DNA of 64,000 nucleotides from Megascapheus bottae (GCA_024803745.1 JANJXV010000013.1:9300001-9364000), one strand, 5' to 3'; shown: positions 45,775-57,008, counted from the first letter of the stretch. The notes: generated from the letters alone by a model not told the origin. Numbers and translations: made by a program.

Positions 45775-46016
45775 TTTTTTCCCCCTCTGTTTGTTCTAGT
45801 ACTGGTTTGAGGGCTTGAACTCAGGGCCTGGGTACTATTCTGGAGCTGTTGTGCTCCAGGCCAACACTGTCACTTGAGCTACAGCTTTGCTTTTGACTTC
45901 TTGGTAGTTAACTGCAGAAAAGATTCTCGTGGAATTTCATTCCCAGGCTGGCATTGAAGGGAGATCCTAAGATCTCAGCATCTTGAGAAGCTAAAGTTAC
46001 AGACAGCACCTGGCTG
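45775..46016 (-). mobile_element. SINE B nested in a composite SINE
   Basis: 'agggcttgaactcagggcct', 'ggtagttaactgcagaaaag', 'cctaagatctcagcatcttg'. Confidence 0.82.
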
Positions 46017-46245
46017 CTTTGTTTATTTTTTTAGATAAGCTATTGCCTTTTGTCCAGCCTTCTTGGATTATGCTTCTCCTTGCTTAGGTCTCCCATATAG
46101 CCAGGATAAAAGGCATATACCAACGCCTCCAGATTTTTATTGGTTGAAAGGGGATGTTATACTTTTGGCTTAGGCTAGCTTTGGACCACAGTGCTTAGAG
46201 GGCTTCCTACTGTCTAGGTTTTCAGGTATGAGCTGTTGTACCTGG
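46017..46245 (-). mobile_element. Composite SINE, twin 7SL part
   Basis: 'ttagataagctattgccttt' and 'tcccatatagccaggataaa' are one unit. 'ttattggttgaaaggggatg' and 'tcaggtatgagctgttgtac' are the other. Confidence 0.62.
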
Positions 46246-46383
46246 TGAGGATCGTTCTTCAGATAGGCTGAGCTTACAGGCGTCACCAGTGCTCTTCAGA
46301 GAATAACAGCCTTCCCAAGAGCAGACAAAGCAGAGATTTGTTACATGGGCCCCTGGGATGTCTCAGCTGAGCAGAAGGAAATA

Positions 46384-46597
46384 CTTTTTTTTTTCTTTCT
46401 TTTTTTTTCCCCAGTCCCAGGGCTTGAACTCAGGGCCAGAACATTTTCCTTAGTCTTTCTCAAGGCCTAAGTGCTCTACCATTTGAGCCACAACACCACT
46501 TCTAGCTTTTTCTATGTATGTGGTACCAAGGAATCAAACCTAAGTCTTCATGCATGCAAGGCAAGCACTCCTATCACTAGGTCACACTCTCAGCCCC
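46384..46597 (-). mobile_element. SINE A, full length, TSD
   Basis: T-rich tail, 'cccagggcttgaactcaggg', 'tgtggtaccaaggaatcaaa', 'cactaggtcacactctcagc'. Target-site duplication 'aggaaata' at 46376-46383 and 46598-46605. Confidence 0.92.
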
Positions 46598-46605
46598 AGG
46601 AAATA

Positions 46606-47157
46606 ATTTTTGACATGAGGAGTCATTGTTGCCTTTCGGATGAGTTCTTCTTAAGGAAGTGCACAAGCTTAGGCCTGGCTGGATTATTACATATGGCAGC
46701 TGGGTGGAAAATAGGCAGCAAGAAGAGCAGTATCCCGTGAGTATGCGTACATTCAAGGACAAGTTACACTGGTGCTGTGAAGAAGAGTGAAGGGCCAGGC
46801 AGGGCCCTCTTCAACCACTGACACATGGTGCCACCCAAACTGGATTCAAGGGACCCTCTGAGAGGAAGCCAGGGCTTTCAATGGGGCATCATCTGCCTGT
46901 CAGTCACAGAAGCAAGCAGGAAATAGGAACCCCATGGGTAGGGCCTCAGACCGTCTCAGGAAGGTGATGGATTTTTTCTGAAGCCACCAGCCTTTAGTGG
47001 ATCTGAAATTGAAAGGAGACAGAGCCCAAAGAATGGCTGCCTTATTAAACAAGGAGTACCCCAATAGCAGGGGAACCTCTATTGTCTTACCACTACATCC
47101 CTGTGCCTGGCATAAAATGCCAGCCATCAGATCATGGGATCATTACTAAGAGAAATG
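46606..47157. other. Unique non-coding DNA
   Basis: No recognised feature. Confidence 0.4.
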
Positions 47158-47325
47158 ATATTTTTTTCTCTTTTTGAAACATGTGCTTATTATCTTTAAG
47201 TAGTTGTACCAAGGATTTGCCAGTTAACAGAGCAGTTTATAAATACAATGTATCTTGATCAATATCACCCATTTCATCATTCTCTCCTATAGCCCCACCC
47301 TATCCCTTCCCCCTTAGCTTTGTAG
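47158..47325 (-). mobile_element. L1 3'-end fragment
   Basis: On the minus strand 'gggtgatattgatcaagata' and 'cattgtatttat' match 'gggtgatatggatcaagata' and 'tattgtattcat' in the L1 end at 55240-55745. Confidence 0.65.
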
Positions 47326-47537
47326 GATATGCAGAAGCAGCATTTTCTCAAAGGAAGACTGAGGACATTGTCCTATCCCTTCCTACAAGCAGCCTGTGAA
47401 ATGTACCACTGTCCCAGCTAACCAGCCCAAGACCTCTGTGGAGCAGTTCCTTTTTGTCTACCCACAGCATGTTCTGATCCACGACACACACTAGAAATGT
47501 AGGGGGTACATGTGGTGGCTGAAAAGACACCCAAAGA

Positions 47538-47734
47538 TGGGGCCAGGAGTTTGGCCTAGTGAAAAGAGTGCTTGCCTAGCATGCGTGAAGACCTGGGTTC
47601 GATTCGTCAGTACCACATATATAGAAAAAGCCAGAAATGGTACTGTGGCTCAGGTGGTAGAGCTCTGGCTTTGAAAAAAATCCAAGGACAGTGCTCAGGA
47701 CCTAAGTTCAAGCCCCAGGGCTGGTTAAAAAAAA
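47538..47734 (+). mobile_element. SINE A with perfect 16-bp TSD
   Basis: 'ggggccaggagtttggccta', 'tgggttcgattcgtcagtac' and a pure A tail. 'aaaagacacccaaaga' is exact at 47522-47537 and 47735-47750, which marks a young insertion. Confidence 0.95.
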
Positions 47735-47913
47735 AAAAGACACCCAAAGAACTGAGCCATTTTTGCTCTCAACTGAACGAGAACAACAGAGTCAGACTTG
47801 GCATAGAACATGGCTCAAGAATAAATATGAGAAGATTTTTATGAAGGCTTTCTTCATTGAGGTAGTCTTTTTATTTTCCAGAGAGAAAAAGAAATTATGT
47901 AAAACCGTACCTT

Positions 47914-48126
47914 GCTCAGCACCCATGACCCATGCCTATAATAGTAGCTAAGATCTGAGAATGGCAGTTCAAAACCAGCCCAGGCAGAAAAGTCCATGAA
48001 AATCTTATCTCCAGTCAACCAGCAAAAAAAGGCTGAAAGTGTAAGTGTGGCTGATGTGATAACACACCAGCCTTGAGAGAAAAGGCCAAGCAAGAGCTCA
48101 AGGCCCTGAGTTCAAATCCCAGCACA
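47914..48126 (+). mobile_element. SINE B
   Basis: 'catgacccatgcctataata', 'aatcttatctccagtcaacc', 'ccctgagttcaaatcccagc'. A (CA)n run follows at 48127-48147 in place of the A tail. Confidence 0.82.
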
Positions 48127-48147
48127 AACACACACACACACACACAC
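48127..48147. repeat. (CA)n at SINE tail
   Basis: About ten CA units directly after the SINE. Confidence 0.9.
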
Positions 48148-48937
48148 TTAACTGTATACAACCATGATCAGTAACTTGAGCATTTACTATGTCCCTTAGC
48201 AAGAATTTCTGAGTCAGGACAGTCCTAAGTGCAATCATCAACATTCAGATTCAGCTCCTTAACTCAGTCTGTTACAATCTCAAGCATTGTCTCTGGGTGG
48301 TTCAACGTCCGGAGAACCTCTGACCTTTTCTCTTGCCACCCTGGCCAGTGGTTCCTATTTTCCCTCAGGAAAACTGGTCTATTATAATTTATCCATCATG
48401 ATTCACTGAGCAGGACACATAGAGAAGGCATGCCTAGCAGAACAAGTCAGGATGCTGTTAGCAAGGGCAGCGGGTGTTGGTAGGCAACCAAGAGTGGCTG
48501 CCACGCACAGAAAGTAATCTAATTAGCTCTGCTCCCTTATCTTCAGGGCCATTCTGGGGTGCAGTGAGATAATGGGTGTGAAAGGGTTTCCTGAACCAGC
48601 CAGGGCTCTGTACATGGGATGAGCTGTTAATATCCTTGAAGAATAATTACATTTCTATGATAGAACAATAGGTAATATTCAATGAAGGCACCCATCCTGC
48701 TTGTAGCTGTGCTTTCTTGCTCATTAATCCCCTCAACCTATTCTCTTTCCCTTCTCTCTCTTCCTCCCTCCCCCCCCACGTACACATACACACATGTACA
48801 CTCATGCACCTTTAATGAACACAGAAGAGCGATCAGCATTTAAAATAGGTCAGAAAGGTCTTTGCAATAAGGTGACAGAGTGACAGAAACCTCTGCAAAG
48901 CTTTGTGCTCAGGGGAGAGGTTATTGTAGGAAGCAAC
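48148..48937. promoter_or_regulatory. Unique DNA with a candidate conserved block
   Basis: Text at 48510-48680 ('gtaatctaattagctctgct', 'agaataattacatttctatg') is repeat-free and TAAT-rich, like an enhancer. Not tested. Confidence 0.22.
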
Positions 48938-49060
48938 ATGAACTCGAGAATTAGATGGGCCTGGATTCCAATCCAGCTTCTGCAGTTCCCATGCTTTAGA
49001 GACATGACTTCTAAGCATGTTTTTCTGTCTGGAAACTAGGAAGAATTGTCCTTCTCCACA
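48938..49060 (+). repeat. MIR
   Basis: 'gcctggattccaatccagct', 'tctgcagttcc' and 'tctgtctggaaactagg'. Confidence 0.58.
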
Positions 49061-49336
49061 GGTTGTGGTGCTAAAGTACATTAGACCCAAGGCCTGCGTT
49101 TGCATAGCTTATTAATGGCAGAACTGGATTCTAACTCAAGCAGGTGACTTCTGGCACTGAGTTCTGGAAAGTCAGCAAGGCTACCCCTTTTATTACCAAT
49201 ATGCATAGCATAAAAATCAGTTCTACTTCTGCCATTCTATTGTAGATCTGCAGCCTTCTGTATCTCTCCAAGCCTTCTGTTTCCTATATATATAGAGAGA
49301 GATATCTGCAAGTTAAGCCGGAAGAGCCTTGATCAT

Positions 49337-49383
49337 GTGTGTGTGCGTGTGCGTGTATGTGTGTGTGTACACGTGCGCACACA
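49337..49383. repeat. (TG)n/(CG/CA)n alternating tract
   Basis: Interrupted TG repeats pass into 'acacgtgcgcacacacgcc'. It abuts the tail side of the antisense SINE B at 49384. Confidence 0.85.
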
Positions 49384-49592
49384 CGCCAATACTGGGGCTT
49401 GAACTAGAGGCCCAGGGGCTATCCCGCAGCTTCTCTACCAATTGAGCCACTACTCTACTTATGGCTTTGGGGCAGCTAATTAGACGTAGGAGTCTAACAG
49501 ACTTCCCTGCTTAGTCTGGCTTTGAACCACTATCCTCAAATTTTAGCCTCCTGAGTAACTAGGATGAGAGGTGTGAGCCATTGGCACCCAGA
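49384..49592 (-). mobile_element. SINE B
   Basis: 'aatactggggcttgaactag', 'ctaattagacgtaggagtct', 'ttttagcctcctgagtaact'. Confidence 0.82.
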
Positions 49593-49689
49593 TCAAGCCT
49601 TGCTCTTTTTGAGCTTCTCAGAAAAAGTGATTCGTTTCTCGGAATGTGAGTGGTCTGCCATCTATGGGTATTGCAGTACACAACTGACA

Positions 49690-49865
49690 GTGAGACTTTG
49701 GCCTAGCTGATCACTCTGAGCTTCTTAATCCCTAAAACAGGGACAGGACAAGTCTTTAGTTCCCCACAAGCCTGTGGTGAGGATTAGAAGTGGGTATGTC
49801 TATGCCCAGTATGACATGATGACTGGCAAAAAGAAAGCACTGGATCCATAGCAGGTACTGTTATT
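49690..49865 (+). repeat. MIR
   Basis: 'ttaatccctaaaacagggac', 'cctgtggtgaggattagaag', 'gcactggatccatagcaggt'. Confidence 0.72.
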
Positions 49866-49969
49866 CTCTTTGTTACAAAGACATTGTTTACTCCCCTGCA
49901 TACAGTTTCTCCAAGAGCAAAGAACCTGGTTTTCGGGGAGGGTGGGGGGACAATGCATTTTCTTTCCAA

Positions 49970-50085
49970 GATCATAGACTTGTAGAAATAGTCACTTAAC
50001 CTTTGAACTTCTCCCATGTGCTGAACGGGGATAATAAAGAGCAGCTCATAGACCTAGGTAAGGATTATGTGGAATAGCAAAAAAG
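49970..50085 (+). repeat. MIR
   Basis: 'gtcacttaacctttgaactt', 'gctgaacggggataataaag', 'aaggattatgtggaata'. Confidence 0.62.
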
Positions 50086-50224
50086 GGTCTTGTTAGTTTT
50101 ATTATTAGAGTTTTAAGAGCACTTGGGGAGTAGCCTGTGAAACCTTAATGATTTTCAGGTTAAAGGACAGAGAGGTGGTTGGAAATAGAGACTGAAATCA
50201 GAGCTGAGCAAGTGGTGACAAGCC

Positions 50225-50560
50225 ATGGATTCGTTTAGAAGCCACCATCAGATCCAAACTCTTTCTCCACTCACTTCTGTACCACTTTACCTACCTCTGC
50301 TGCATACACCCTCAGCTCCCAATCCTCTCTGTTCACAAGCAGCACTGTCCTCTTGCCTACCTCTGGGCCTCAGCACATGGTAGCTCTCTCTGCTGGGACA
50401 CTAACCAGCCCACCTCCCTGAGCACGCGTGCCCACACAGGACATGTGCACATACAGCACATCCATATGCACATGCTCACTCCCTCTTTGGCTTGACCTGC
50501 TTGGAGTCATTTCACAGGTCTGTTGAAGCATCACTTTGGCTAGAAAGGAAACTCTGGCCC
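50225..50560 (+). repeat. L2 fragment
   Basis: 'gcctacctctgggcctcagc' and 'acatggtagctctctctgct' match the L2 'gggcctttgcacatgctgttccctctgc' region in order. Confidence 0.5.
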
Positions 50561-50876
50561 CCAAGCACTAATTAAGGGCCTCCACCGTGCTGTGCTCTCA
50601 TAGCATAGCAGGGAAAAAAAAAAACAAAACCTGCCTATTCTTGTTTTCTTTGGTGGCTGGATAGTGAACTTCTCAAAGGCAGTTGGGGGACCTAACCTAA
50701 ACTCAGTGCTTGTCAGCTCCAACTGAGGTACCAGTTAGAGTCCCCAGTGAGATTACAGAAAATTGCCTGGGAGAATACAGATATAGAACTCTCTAGAAAG
50801 GGCTTACATATGTTATCCTGTGGTTGGTATTCACCCTCTAGCCCAGGAACCTGTAACAGATCATATGTGACCACCC

Positions 50877-50879
<3 letters not shown>
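50561..50879. other. Unique non-coding DNA
   Basis: No recognised feature. Confidence 0.4.

Positions 50880-50930
<51 letters not shown>
50880..50930. repeat. (CA)n microsatellite
   Basis: About 25 uninterrupted CA units, not attached to a SINE. Likely polymorphic. Confidence 0.98.
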
Positions 50931-50934
<4 letters not shown>

Positions 50935-51434
50935 TTCTCCAAATATTAGACTCCATGTACTTGGCACGTAGGGACATCCTAAATGCATTTCCTCCCCTGC
51001 AGGCACCTCTCCCTCCTCCACTCCCCCAACCATTGCAAGCAAATGCAATCCATGTGCTCCAGCTCTCAAGCATGGGATGCTGTTTCTCAGGATCTGTCCA
51101 GGAAACAAGCTTCACCCCACGCCCTGCCCTCCAGAAAGCAAGGCATTTTGTTTTTCTAGCAACAACCAGACTTTACTATTCAAGCAACATGTGAACTCTT
51201 AGGCTGAGGCTATTAAATGCCTTTAGCCTCCAACATATAAGTTCTTCTGTCTCCAACCTTTCTGGTCAAAAGATATGAAAACAATCCAAGCCTTCCATCA
51301 GAATGAGCAGCCTTTCTGGGAAGCCTTGGGGATTGGCCATTCCATTAGTTGTGTTGCTCTCTGGCTCCATTCCTGGCATCCCTACCCCAATGCCATCCAT
51401 TGACTTGGTGAGGCAACAGAAAAATGGGGAACAA
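50931..51434. other. Unique non-coding DNA
   Basis: No recognised feature. Confidence 0.4.
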
Positions 51435-51550
51435 GCTCAGTCCTTTACTTCCTCTTCCAAAACTACTCACCTTGGTCTTTCTAGAACTTTTTGTCAGTGA
51501 AATGGGACTAATATTTGCCTTACAGTGGAATCACATAGAATGTAAAGCGA
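51435..51550 (+). repeat. MIR
   Basis: 'tgtcagtgaaatgggactaa' and 'atttgccttacagtggaatc' resemble the MIR centre and 3' half. Confidence 0.55.
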
Positions 51551-51556
51551 TGTATC

Positions 51557-51776
51557 TTTTTTATTTTTTAATTTTTTATTGGAAAGTTGAGAAAGTTTCA
51601 CTTATTTATTTTTGCCAATCCTGGCATTGTCCTTGTGCTTTCTCCAACCTGGTGCTCAACCCCTTGAGCCACAGCACCACTTCTGGCTTTTTCCATGTAT
51701 GTAGTACTGAGGAATTAAAGCCAGGGCTTTATGCATGCTAGGCCAGCACTCTACCACTAGGCCATGCTCCCAGCCC
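51557..51776 (-). mobile_element. SINE A
   Basis: 'gccaatcctggcattgtcct', 'atgcatgctaggccagcact', 'aggccatgctcccagcccta'. An extra T-rich segment lies between the tail and body; the flanks 'aaagcgatg' / 'taacgtgatg' may be the target-site duplication. Confidence 0.85.
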
Positions 51777-51859
51777 TAACGTGATGATTCTATCTATGAG
51801 TTATTTTATATATCTAAATCAGCTGAAGATCTTACATATTGGCAAGAAATGAGACAAAA

Positions 51860-51955
51860 TATGGGGACTGGACTCAGATCTGGATTTGTAATTTACTACT
51901 TTAGATGTTGGACAGGTCACTTGGAAGCTCTGTGCCTCAAATTAATCAGCTAAAA
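51860..51955 (+). repeat. MIR
   Basis: 'ggactcagatctggatttgt', 'ttggacaggtcacttggaag', 'ctctgtgcctcaaattaatc'. Confidence 0.65.
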
Positions 51956-51967
51956 AAAAATCTTCTG

Positions 51968-52262
51968 GAACAAGCTGCAGTGGCTCAGTCCTATCCACCC
52001 ACCTCCTTCTGAGGCAGAAATCAGGACAACACAACAAAATGCTAATGGAGGCACCATCTCAACTAATAAGTTAGCTTTGCTGGTCTAAGCCTATGAGTCT
52101 AGCTATATAAGAGTTCATAAGCAGGAGGCAAATGGTTCCTAGGCACAAATACGAGACCCTACTTTATAAATGCCTAAAGAAAACAAAAAAACAAACAAAA
52201 AAAAGAACTAAGGGTGTGGGTAGAATACCTGCCAAATCCCTAAATCCAAACCCAGTAATGTC
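51968..52262 (+). mobile_element. Composite 7SL-7SL-ID SINE, old
   Basis: 'gctgcagtggctcagtccta', 'ctaagcctatgagtctagct', 'cacaaatacgagaccctact', A-rich linker, then 'gggtgtgggtagaatacctg' and 'ctaaatccaaacccagtaat'. Confidence 0.65.
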
Positions 52263-52309
52263 CCCTTTCCATTTTATAATGGAAGCTCCACATAGAATGC
52301 TTTGAGATA

Positions 52310-52476
52310 AACTGTATCCTGCCTCTCCCCCTACTGAAATTCTGACCTGAGAACATTACCATATCCAGAAATAGGGTTGTTGTAGCTATGCTTAGTGATG
52401 ATGGCAGCCAGGAGTAGGGTAAAAGTCTAATCCAGGATGCCTGATCCAGTAGTCTTATAAGAAGTCAGCTTGTAAA
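52310..52476. repeat. Ancient repeat (13865 family, opposite sense), part 1
   Basis: 'cctgatccagtagtcttata' leads to 'agaagtcagcttg'. It resumes after the insertion and continues to about 52900. Confidence 0.55.
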
Positions 52477-52638
52477 AAAAAAAAAAAACATAAGAAGGGA
52501 TATCAATGTGTGAGAAGCAATGCACCCTCTATCTGGCCAATATAACTGTAACCCCTCTATACATTGAAATGAAAAAATTAGAAAAAAAAAGAACTATGAC
52601 ATAATAAATGTATCATTTGAAGCAAAATTTTTTTTAAA
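52477..52638 (+). mobile_element. 162-bp L1 3'-end insertion with 15-bp TSD
   Basis: A-tract, then 'agaagcaatgcaccctctat' and 'taacccctctatacattgaa', then A- and T-rich end. 'aagtcagcttgtaaa' is exact at 52462-52476 and 52639-52653. Same family as 18480-18672. Confidence 0.75.
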
Positions 52639-52900
52639 AAGTCAGCTTGTAAAGACAGAGATATGCAGGAGAACACTGTGTGATGACAAAGTCAGAGACT
52701 GGAGGGCTGTCGCCAGAAACCAAGGAATGCTGCAGATTGCCACCAGCCCAGAGAAAATCAGGAAAAGGCCAAGCAGAACTGTCCTATAAGTTTCTCAGGC
52801 TTGGTATTTCAAGTTCTGATTTCTAGGACTATAAAATAATACACGGCTATTCTCTGTTGAATTTTGATTTGGTATATCTGGTGTAAGGAAGGTGACCATT
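52639..52900. repeat. Ancient repeat (13865 family, opposite sense), part 2
   Basis: 'gggctgtcgccagaaaccaa', 'ggaatgctgcagattgccac', 'cagcccagagaaaatcagg'. Confidence 0.55.
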
Positions 52901-53483
52901 GTAGAGCTATAGCTTTGTTTAAAGTACTCAGTGAGGTGACCAGCTCACATCTGGACAGTGTCTGTGTCTTACCCTTCACTGTATAATGTATAGTGCAGGA
53001 CTAAAGGTGGGACTGTTTGTCTTCTTGTTCCTAACACATCTTCAAGTCTCCTGCTTTAGAGCTTCCCTCTAGAGAAGTTTCCAGCCCAGGTGAAATGAAG
53101 TCAAGGGGGTGGGGGTGAGAAAGTTCATCCGTTTCACTGTCTTACCTGTTTGCCTTGATTTCCTCAAGTTCTTCTGAAATGACAGAAAATGTATTTTTGA
53201 AACTCTCTGCCCTTATTATATGTATACCTCCCACCAAGAAAACAAACAAAACAAAACAAAACATTGCATGAAGCTCTCTAGAAATCAGTAACAGCAAGAG
53301 GCCATTGCATGGAGATAAGCCCAGAGAAAGCTGGATCAGACGAGAACGTTATTAAAGAAAACGCCTCTCACTGCATATGTACATGAATGCATGGCTTTCT
53401 GTTATATTTTTAACTTTTTATTGAAATATTGTATTTTGAAAATTCTACAAATGACAAATATACAGCATTGACTTTATTTTTTA
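52901..53483. other. Unique DNA, short (AAAAC)n
   Basis: An AAAAC-type run at 53241-53263. Otherwise no feature. Confidence 0.42.
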
Positions 53484-53693
53484 TTTATTTATTTATTTAT
53501 TTTGCCAGTCCTGGGCTTGGACTGAGGGCCTGAGCATTGTCCTTGGACTTTCTCAAGGCTAGAGCTCTACCACTTGAGCCTCAGCACCACTTCTGGCTGT
53601 TTTTTTTCTATGTATATGGTACCGAGGAATCGAACCCGAGTCCTCGTGCATGCTAGGCAAGCACTTTAACCACTAGGCCAAACTCCTGGCCCC
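53484..53693 (-). mobile_element. SINE A, full length, 16-bp TSD
   Basis: (TTTA)n tail, 'agtcctgggcttggactgag', 'ggtaccgaggaatcgaaccc', 'ccactaggccaaactcctgg'. 'ttgactttatttttta' is exact at 53468-53483 and 53694-53709. Confidence 0.95.
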
Positions 53694-53710
53694 TTGACTT
53701 TATTTTTTAC

Positions 53711-55039
53711 ACAGCTTTTTTACATTTCCTGGTTGGTTTTGGTCCAGTTTCTTGAGTACTATAATTCCTGAGTCTTACTGTAATAGTCTGGGACAGCGAG
53801 TCCTTGGAGAAAACCCCAACTGTGGATTCAGTGGCCTGAGTCTGAGGCCTGCATCTCAAAACCATTTCAAGCAAGTAGCTTAACTTTGAACATTCTTCCT
53901 AGTAGGCCTAGTAAGAGATCAGAGAAGTAAGCAGATGAATTTACAAAGGAACACTCATTACTACAATCCATCCGAGTTGTTTTTGTAGGTCCAACAGAGC
54001 AAGCTTAGTACCCAGCTTAGTACCTAGCCCCTAGGTGACTCTGAGTACCAGGGGTGAGCCTGAGTATGTTCTAGTTGAGTGTCTAGTTCCACATCTATTA
54101 TCTGGAGAGTTCCCTGGATTACTGGTGGAAAAAAGAAAAAAAAAACTGTGTAAAAGGCACATGGTAGGTGCTCACTTAAAATCCAAGCCCTCTTTCCACT
54201 GTAGCAACTGGCTTTCCCTCTGTCACTCCCTTCCTCTTGCCTCTGTGTCTAAAATCCCCATCCCTCCAGCAGTGTTTGAGTAGGAGACAGCCTAAAGGTC
54301 AGGTTGTGCATTTCCTTACTGGTGGGGCCTGGAATTTTCCAGTTGTTAAATTGAGTGGGGGTGGCAAATGTTTTATAGAGATACCTTTCCAGGAAGTTCT
54401 ATGTGATTTTGAACAGCTGTTTGGAAGCACTTTATTAATCTCATCTCAGTTCAGAGTACACAGCCCACACCTCCCTATTGAAGTGACCATATTGTTCAGG
54501 GCCTGCTGTAAATTCAGTGGCATCTTGGCCACATTTGACAGCAGATTTGGACAAATCTGGAGACAGTCCAGCTTACCTTCCTTTTCTCCTGCATTGCACA
54601 AAAAATGGCCCCTCTACTAGCTCAGCTCAAGCCTCTAGATGCCTGCCTGGAATGTCTTAAATCCCTTAAGAGTCCCAAGTATTTATCTCCTCCGGCTTCC
54701 TCTCTCCTAGTGGCCCTGCTTCTCTTGTGCAATACACGCAGTGCATCTCTCTCTCATTCACCCTGGAGGCTAGTATCCCTCTGGGTATGCAGTCCCAGTG
54801 AAAGCTGGCCTGGAATATGACTCAGGTTGTCCTTAAAAGTGAAATAGAAGGCTGCCACAACTACTGTCAATGTGCTATCTAATGTCAATGTGCTGCTCAT
54901 TTATTTACTATTCATGGAAACCTGTAAGACTAGTCCAAGTTATGGGAGTCTGAAAGAATACACGGAGTGGTCCTAGTCTGTCTTATTGGAATATCTATAA
55001 TCTAGCTCTTGGTAACATCTAAAAACTCATCTCAGAAGC
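53711..55039. other. Unique non-coding DNA
   Basis: About 1.3 kb. The frame at 54237-54620 has no recognised domain; a few pieces may be diverged L2 or MIR. Confidence 0.4.
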
Positions 55040-55232
55040 CTCTCCTTGCTGCATTCCTCTAGGCCTGTTAGCTGCCTTGCTGGTCCTCTCCTGTCTCTGC
55101 CCTTGCTGAGGTCTCTGCCTGGAAAGCAGAGACTTTCTCCAGACACAATGGCTTACTCCCTCACTTCATTTACATGCTACATTCTCAGAGAAGCCTTCCT
55201 GACTACCGTGTTTAAAATAGCATACTCATTGA
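55040..55232 (+). repeat. L2-like fragment
   Basis: 'cttactccctcacttcattt', 'tctcagagaagccttcctga' and 'ctaccgtgtttaaaatagca' follow the L2 order. Confidence 0.6.
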
Positions 55233-55239
55233 GGGCCAC

Positions 55240-55745
55240 AATGGATGATGGGATCAAGAAAATGTAGTCTGTATACACCATGGGATTTTTCTTATCCATT
55301 AGAAAGAATGAGAGTGAACCATTTGTAAAGAAATGAAAAGACCTAGAAAAATTAGGTTTAGTGAAGTCAGTCATACCAGAGAGATAAAATATATGTGGGA
55401 GCTAGACTTAGCTTATAAACTTATAAGTAAATACTTTGGATGGTATGCAAGTGTATACAAATCTATTTGCTGAAATACTACTGTAGATCAAGGGAGATCT
55501 CAAATAGTGTAATTCCTTAGAAAGGCAGAATTCAAGTTCAGCAAAATTATATCCTACAAAATTAAGAAAAGTGAGGGAAAGGATGGGTAGGGGAGGGCAT
55601 GGAAGACTGTTGAAACGAAACGGGTGATATGGATCAAGATATATTGTATTCATAAACTACAACCTATTTACACTTAAAGATAATATAAAAAGGAAAGTAT
55701 ACCTAACATCTGTTTAAAAATAAAGAAAGAAAAAGAGAAAAATTC
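55240..55745 (+). mobile_element. L1 3' end
   Basis: 'atcaagaaaatgtagtctgt', 'atccattagaaagaatgaga', 'gtgaagtcagtcataccaga' match the end of ORF2. A 3' UTR follows with 'gggtgatatggatcaagata', then an A-rich tail. No intact frame. Confidence 0.78.
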
Positions 55746-55888
55746 AATAGCACACCCACCTCATCACTTCTGGCCCCATAGCCCCTGGTGGAGTTTTCTT
55801 CAAAGCATTTTTTTTTCTCCACTTGATCTTGTGCTGAAAGATATTTGCTTTCTTCTTTGTTGCTTTTCTTACCTACTAGAAGGTGAGT

Positions 55889-56122
55889 TTTGTGTGTTTG
55901 TTTTGTACCAGTAACTGCAGCTTGAACTCTGGGCTTCTCATTCTCTCTGAGCTTTTTGTGTTCATGTTGTCACTTGAGCCACACCATTTCTAGGTTTATA
56001 CTGGTTAAATGGAAATAATGTCTGACAGATGTTTCTGCCTTGGCTGGCTTTCTTCAACAGTGATCCTCAATCCTCGTCTTCCTGAGTAGCTGGGTTTATA
56101 GACATGAGCTGTCAGCATCCAG
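55889..56122 (-). mobile_element. SINE B, diverged
   Basis: 'taactgcagcttgaactctg', 'tgtcacttgagccacacc', 'tcctgagtagctgggtttat'. Confidence 0.78.
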
Positions 56123-56254
56123 TCTAGAACCTAAGTATTTGAAAGCAAGAGTTTAGTGGGATTTTTTTTGTTGCGGTTTTGTTTATGATACTTGGATGTG
56201 TCTGCAAAGTAGTCACTTAATAAATAATCGTAGGGGTGGCCGGGGGAGACACCA

Positions 56255-57008
56255 ATGGCCACAACTCAATAATAAAAACAAATAACTAAATTTTTTAAAT
56301 GATAGAGAATCTGAATATACATTTCTTTTAAAAAAAATTGATGACGTTGAGCATCCATCAGTAAAATACAAATCAGAGCACAGTGAGATACCACTGTCTA
56401 CCTACTAGAATAACTCTAGTCATAAAGATAGATAATAACAAATGTTGACATGGATTCGGAGAAGTTGGAACCTTAATCTGCTGCTAGTGGGAATGGAAAA
56501 CAATGGCACAGTCACACTGGAAAAATAATCTGACAGTTCCTTGAAAGATTAAACATGGAGTTATCATACAATCCAGCAGTTCTATTCCTAAGCTTATGAC
56601 CAAGAGAAATGAAAACTTGCTCACCCACAATAATGGCTGTGCACATGTTTGTAGCAGCATTGTTGATAATAGCCCCAACGTGGAACCAACCCAGGTTAGA
56701 TCGATAGATAGACAGACAAATGTATATCCATGCAGTGCAATGATGCTTCAACCTTGAGTGAGACTTGACAACATTATGATAAAGGAAATAAGTTTACAGG
56801 AAATGTCTACAATAGTCAAAGGTAGAAGTGACTGGTCATGGATACAGGAATAGAAAGCAGTGGGCATTGCCTATGAATGGACATGATGTTTATTTTGGTA
56901 TGTTGGGGGGGGGATGAAAAGTCCTAACATTGAATGTAAAATGTAATTGAAAGTAAAATTGATGGTTAGACTACACCCTACATATACTAAACTCATTAAT
57001 TGTATACT
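56255..57008 (+). mobile_element. L1 ORF2 3' region and tail, decayed
   Basis: 'gatgacgttgagcatccatc', 'agtgagataccactgtctac', 'acaatccagcagttctattc' and 'gtagcagcattgttgataat' match the last part of L1 ORF2 in order. Frames are broken. The end ('taattgtatact') is split by a SINE and resumes at 57291-57335. Confidence 0.82.
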
